Shown piece after piece: positions 62,201 to 64,000 of a stretch of DNA of 64,000 nucleotides. The notes under the pieces were generated by a model. The model was not told the origin of the DNA. It made no database searches and was given only the letters and a program-made list of their open reading frames with translations. Every line of letters starts with the position of its first letter. The stretch's first letter is position 1. The translations under genes and the position numbers were made by a program. The DNA is from Onchocerca volvulus (lineage: Eukaryota > Nematoda > Chromadorea > Rhabditida > Onchocercidae): contig HG738138.1 in assembly GCA_000499405.2 (NCBI GenBank), positions 10,786,888 to 10,850,887 on the forward strand, given 5' to 3'.

Positions 62201-63595
62201 GGATGGTAAGCCAAGCGAAAATCTCACCGCTTTCGAGCTCTTTCCAGGTAACGCTTCTTTGTAAGCAAAAATGATATCAACTAACCTTTTCGGGCTAATA
62301 ATCACTTAATTTCTTTCGTTGTTGAGTACCAAATCCTGTAATTCTAATTCACAATTTACGAACACTTATTTCAAATTAGAGCTCATAAGAAAAATCTTCT
62401 CCGTTAAAGCTTTAAGCAAGGGTTAGAGCTTTGATGGAATAAAAGATTTTCCGTATGAGTTAGAATTCGTTTAAAGTTATCATTTAAAATATTTTTTATA
62501 GCTGAGATATAAGTTTTGCTGCTGCTTTATAACGCTTACTCTTTTTTTTTTCTTTTCGTTTCAAGTTATAGTCATGATAATTCGTATTTTTAATTCATCG
62601 TAACATATTTTTAGCTCAAGTTGCGAAAGAAAAACCTCCATTAACAGTTGTTGGTGATGTAGGTGGGCGTATAGCAATTATGGTGGTAAGTATTCTGTAT
62701 CTCTTCTTTCACTATAAATCTAAGGTATAATAATTAAGTCGTAAAATAATTTCAGTTTTGATGAGGAACGATGTGTAACTGCTTTCCGGTCAAACGTAAA
62801 TGTTCATTTATAGGATGATATAATTGATGATGCGCAATCTTTTGTCGCTGTCGCTCAGGTGCTGAAGAATCATGGTGCTTATAAAATTTATGTCATAGCT
62901 ACACATGGGTTGTTATCAGCAGATGCTCCTGATCTTCTTGAATCTTCGCCCATTACTGAGGTAAACTGTACTACTGAACTTGGATTTATTATCAGTCATT
63001 TATCACATTGCTAAATAAAATTAACCTAGACACTAAAGTTGGAATAAAATCAAATAGTTCCATTCTTTTTCTCAGAATCTCATGAAATAAAAAACATCTA
63101 GAGTGTATCTTTAATGATTTGCTGATAATAATAATAGCAGGATTAGTTTGAACTTTGGACAATAAGCCATTGTATAGATGACTTAGCCAGGGTATTAATT
63201 AGGTTTTAAAACAATGCTAACTTATTAGCAATGATAAAAGAAAAAAAACATTGTCGATGGGCGATGATTAAGGAAACGAATTTGCTTGATAGTGCATGTA
63301 TGGTACTTATATATTGCAACATAATTTGCAGCAACCTAGGGAATGAATATTTTATGAAAGATGGTGTGCATCGTTTGTTCAGTTAATTTATCCACTAAAT
63401 TTCATTATTGAGTTTTCTACGTAATATATAGTTCAGGTGATTGTGACAAACACAGTACCCCATGAGGTGCAAAAGCTGCGCTGTCATAAAATTAAAACAG
63501 TTGATATATCATCGATGCTATGTGAAGCAGTTAGGCGAATTTATCACAACGAGTCGATGGGACAAATGTTTCGAGGTGTAACGATTGGTGATTAA
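59249..63595 (+). CDS. PRPSAP: Phosphoribosyl pyrophosphate synthetase-associated protein
   Basis: Nine exons give 361 residues, against 356-369 in human PRPSAP1/2: 59249-59337, 59420-59539, 59848-60020, 60155-60270, 60398-60485, 62125-62247, 62615-62685, 62814-62960, 63437-63595. It contains two phosphoribosyltransferase-type domains. It follows PRPSAP rather than the catalytic synthetase: [17 protein letters not shown] replaces the enzyme's ATP-binding RYARQDKK-type stretch, and [20 protein letters not shown] replaces the catalytic loop. The PRPSAP-specific insert [19 protein letters not shown] is present (residues about 205-225). The PRPP-loop region reads [10 protein letters not shown]. 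PRPSAPs bind PRPP synthetase and restrain its activity in nucle­otide synthesis. Intron 5 is long (1.6 kb). Exon 3 begins at the second AG after a 25-T tract; the first would give a stop at once. Confidence 0.94.
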
Positions 63596-64000
63596 AATTA
63601 GATGATGATTGGTAATAATGGTCACTGAAACTATTCGAGTAAATACTACAATATGTTCTATGAACTGGTAGTTAAAATTTTATAGTACCGTTCTTTGTTT
63701 CGGTGAATTATCAGACTGATAATATTATAATTTTTTTCAAGAACCTGTTTTGTGCATATTGTTTTCCATATTTTTGTTTTTATTGTTTCTATAATGGTAT
63801 TATGTTGCAGTGTAGAGAATAGATGAAAAGCATAGTTCAATGCGTGTAACATTTGCTTCGGCGAAAGTCAAACCTCTGATTAGTTCTTTTTCTATACTCG
63901 ACGAATCTATCCTGTTGTCATAGCCTATACAAACACTGGGGACGGTTTGGCCAAATTTTCTGCCTTTCTCATATCCATCATTGATTTGCAGATCTTTGCC
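63596..64000. other. 3' flank of PRPSAP
   Basis: No gene is visible in the last 405 bases. The stretch is AT-rich and open frames are short. The window ends in ATTTGCAG plus nine bases, which could be an acceptor, but there is too little sequence to judge. Confidence 0.4.

Overview
The window looks like a nuclear contig from a parasitic nematode, most likely a spirurid or filarial (clade III) species. The DNA is strongly AT-rich. Exons are short (about 70-380 bp) and separated by AT-rich introns with GT..TTTCAG-type borders. Several start codons lie 1-40 bp after a good 3' splice acceptor that has no upstream partner, which suits spliced-leader trans-splicing. The species call is inference; no rRNA or mitochondrial marker is present.

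I rebuilt eight complete protein-coding genes exon by exon, checking that every junction keeps the reading frame. From left to right: (1) a 774-residue protein with a degenerate MULE-type transposase core and a C-terminal SWIM zinc finger (+, 1726-6164); (2) a 703-residue peroxisomal half-ABC transporter of the ABCD1/ALDP type (+, 11179-17136); (3) a 345-residue MKK7-like MAP kinase kinase (-, 17957-20824), convergent with the transporter; (4) mitochondrial proline dehydrogenase, 604 residues (+, 24672-29526); (5) a broken glycine C-acetyltransferase (2-amino-3-ketobutyrate CoA ligase) pseudogene (-, about 30230-32150), tail to tail with PRODH; (6) an SLC41/MgtE-type magnesium transporter, 550 residues (-, 34821-39897); (7) an RNF141-type RING protein, 201 residues (+, 40837-42367), divergent from SLC41 across a 0.9-kb region that carries two perfect TGACGTCA sites; (8) a 794-residue S/P/Q-rich protein with a basic coiled coil resembling the INO80 subunit TFPT (-, 46228-52859); (9) a WBP2 homologue with three PPxY motifs (-, 54099-55721); (10) a PRPP-synthetase-associated protein, PRPSAP (+, 59249-63595). 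The eight firm models are 1-4, 6, 7, 9 and 10; item 8 is structurally complete but its family is tentative, and item 5 is a pseudogene.

The genes are mostly unrelated housekeeping and regulatory loci rather than a cluster. The most unusual items are the domesticated-looking MULE/SWIM gene, whose N-terminal part recalls WRKY-GCM1/CG-1 folds, the multiply disrupted threonine-catabolism gene, a GC-AG intron in SLC41, a stop-containing tandem acceptor in PRODH, a tandem acceptor in ABCD, and the duplicated CRE-bearing segment between SLC41 and RNF141. Intergenic stretches hold hairpins, GT/AT microsatellites and a few coding-like fragments that I could not resolve. I saw no tRNA, rRNA, CRISPR, bacterial insert or intact transposon.
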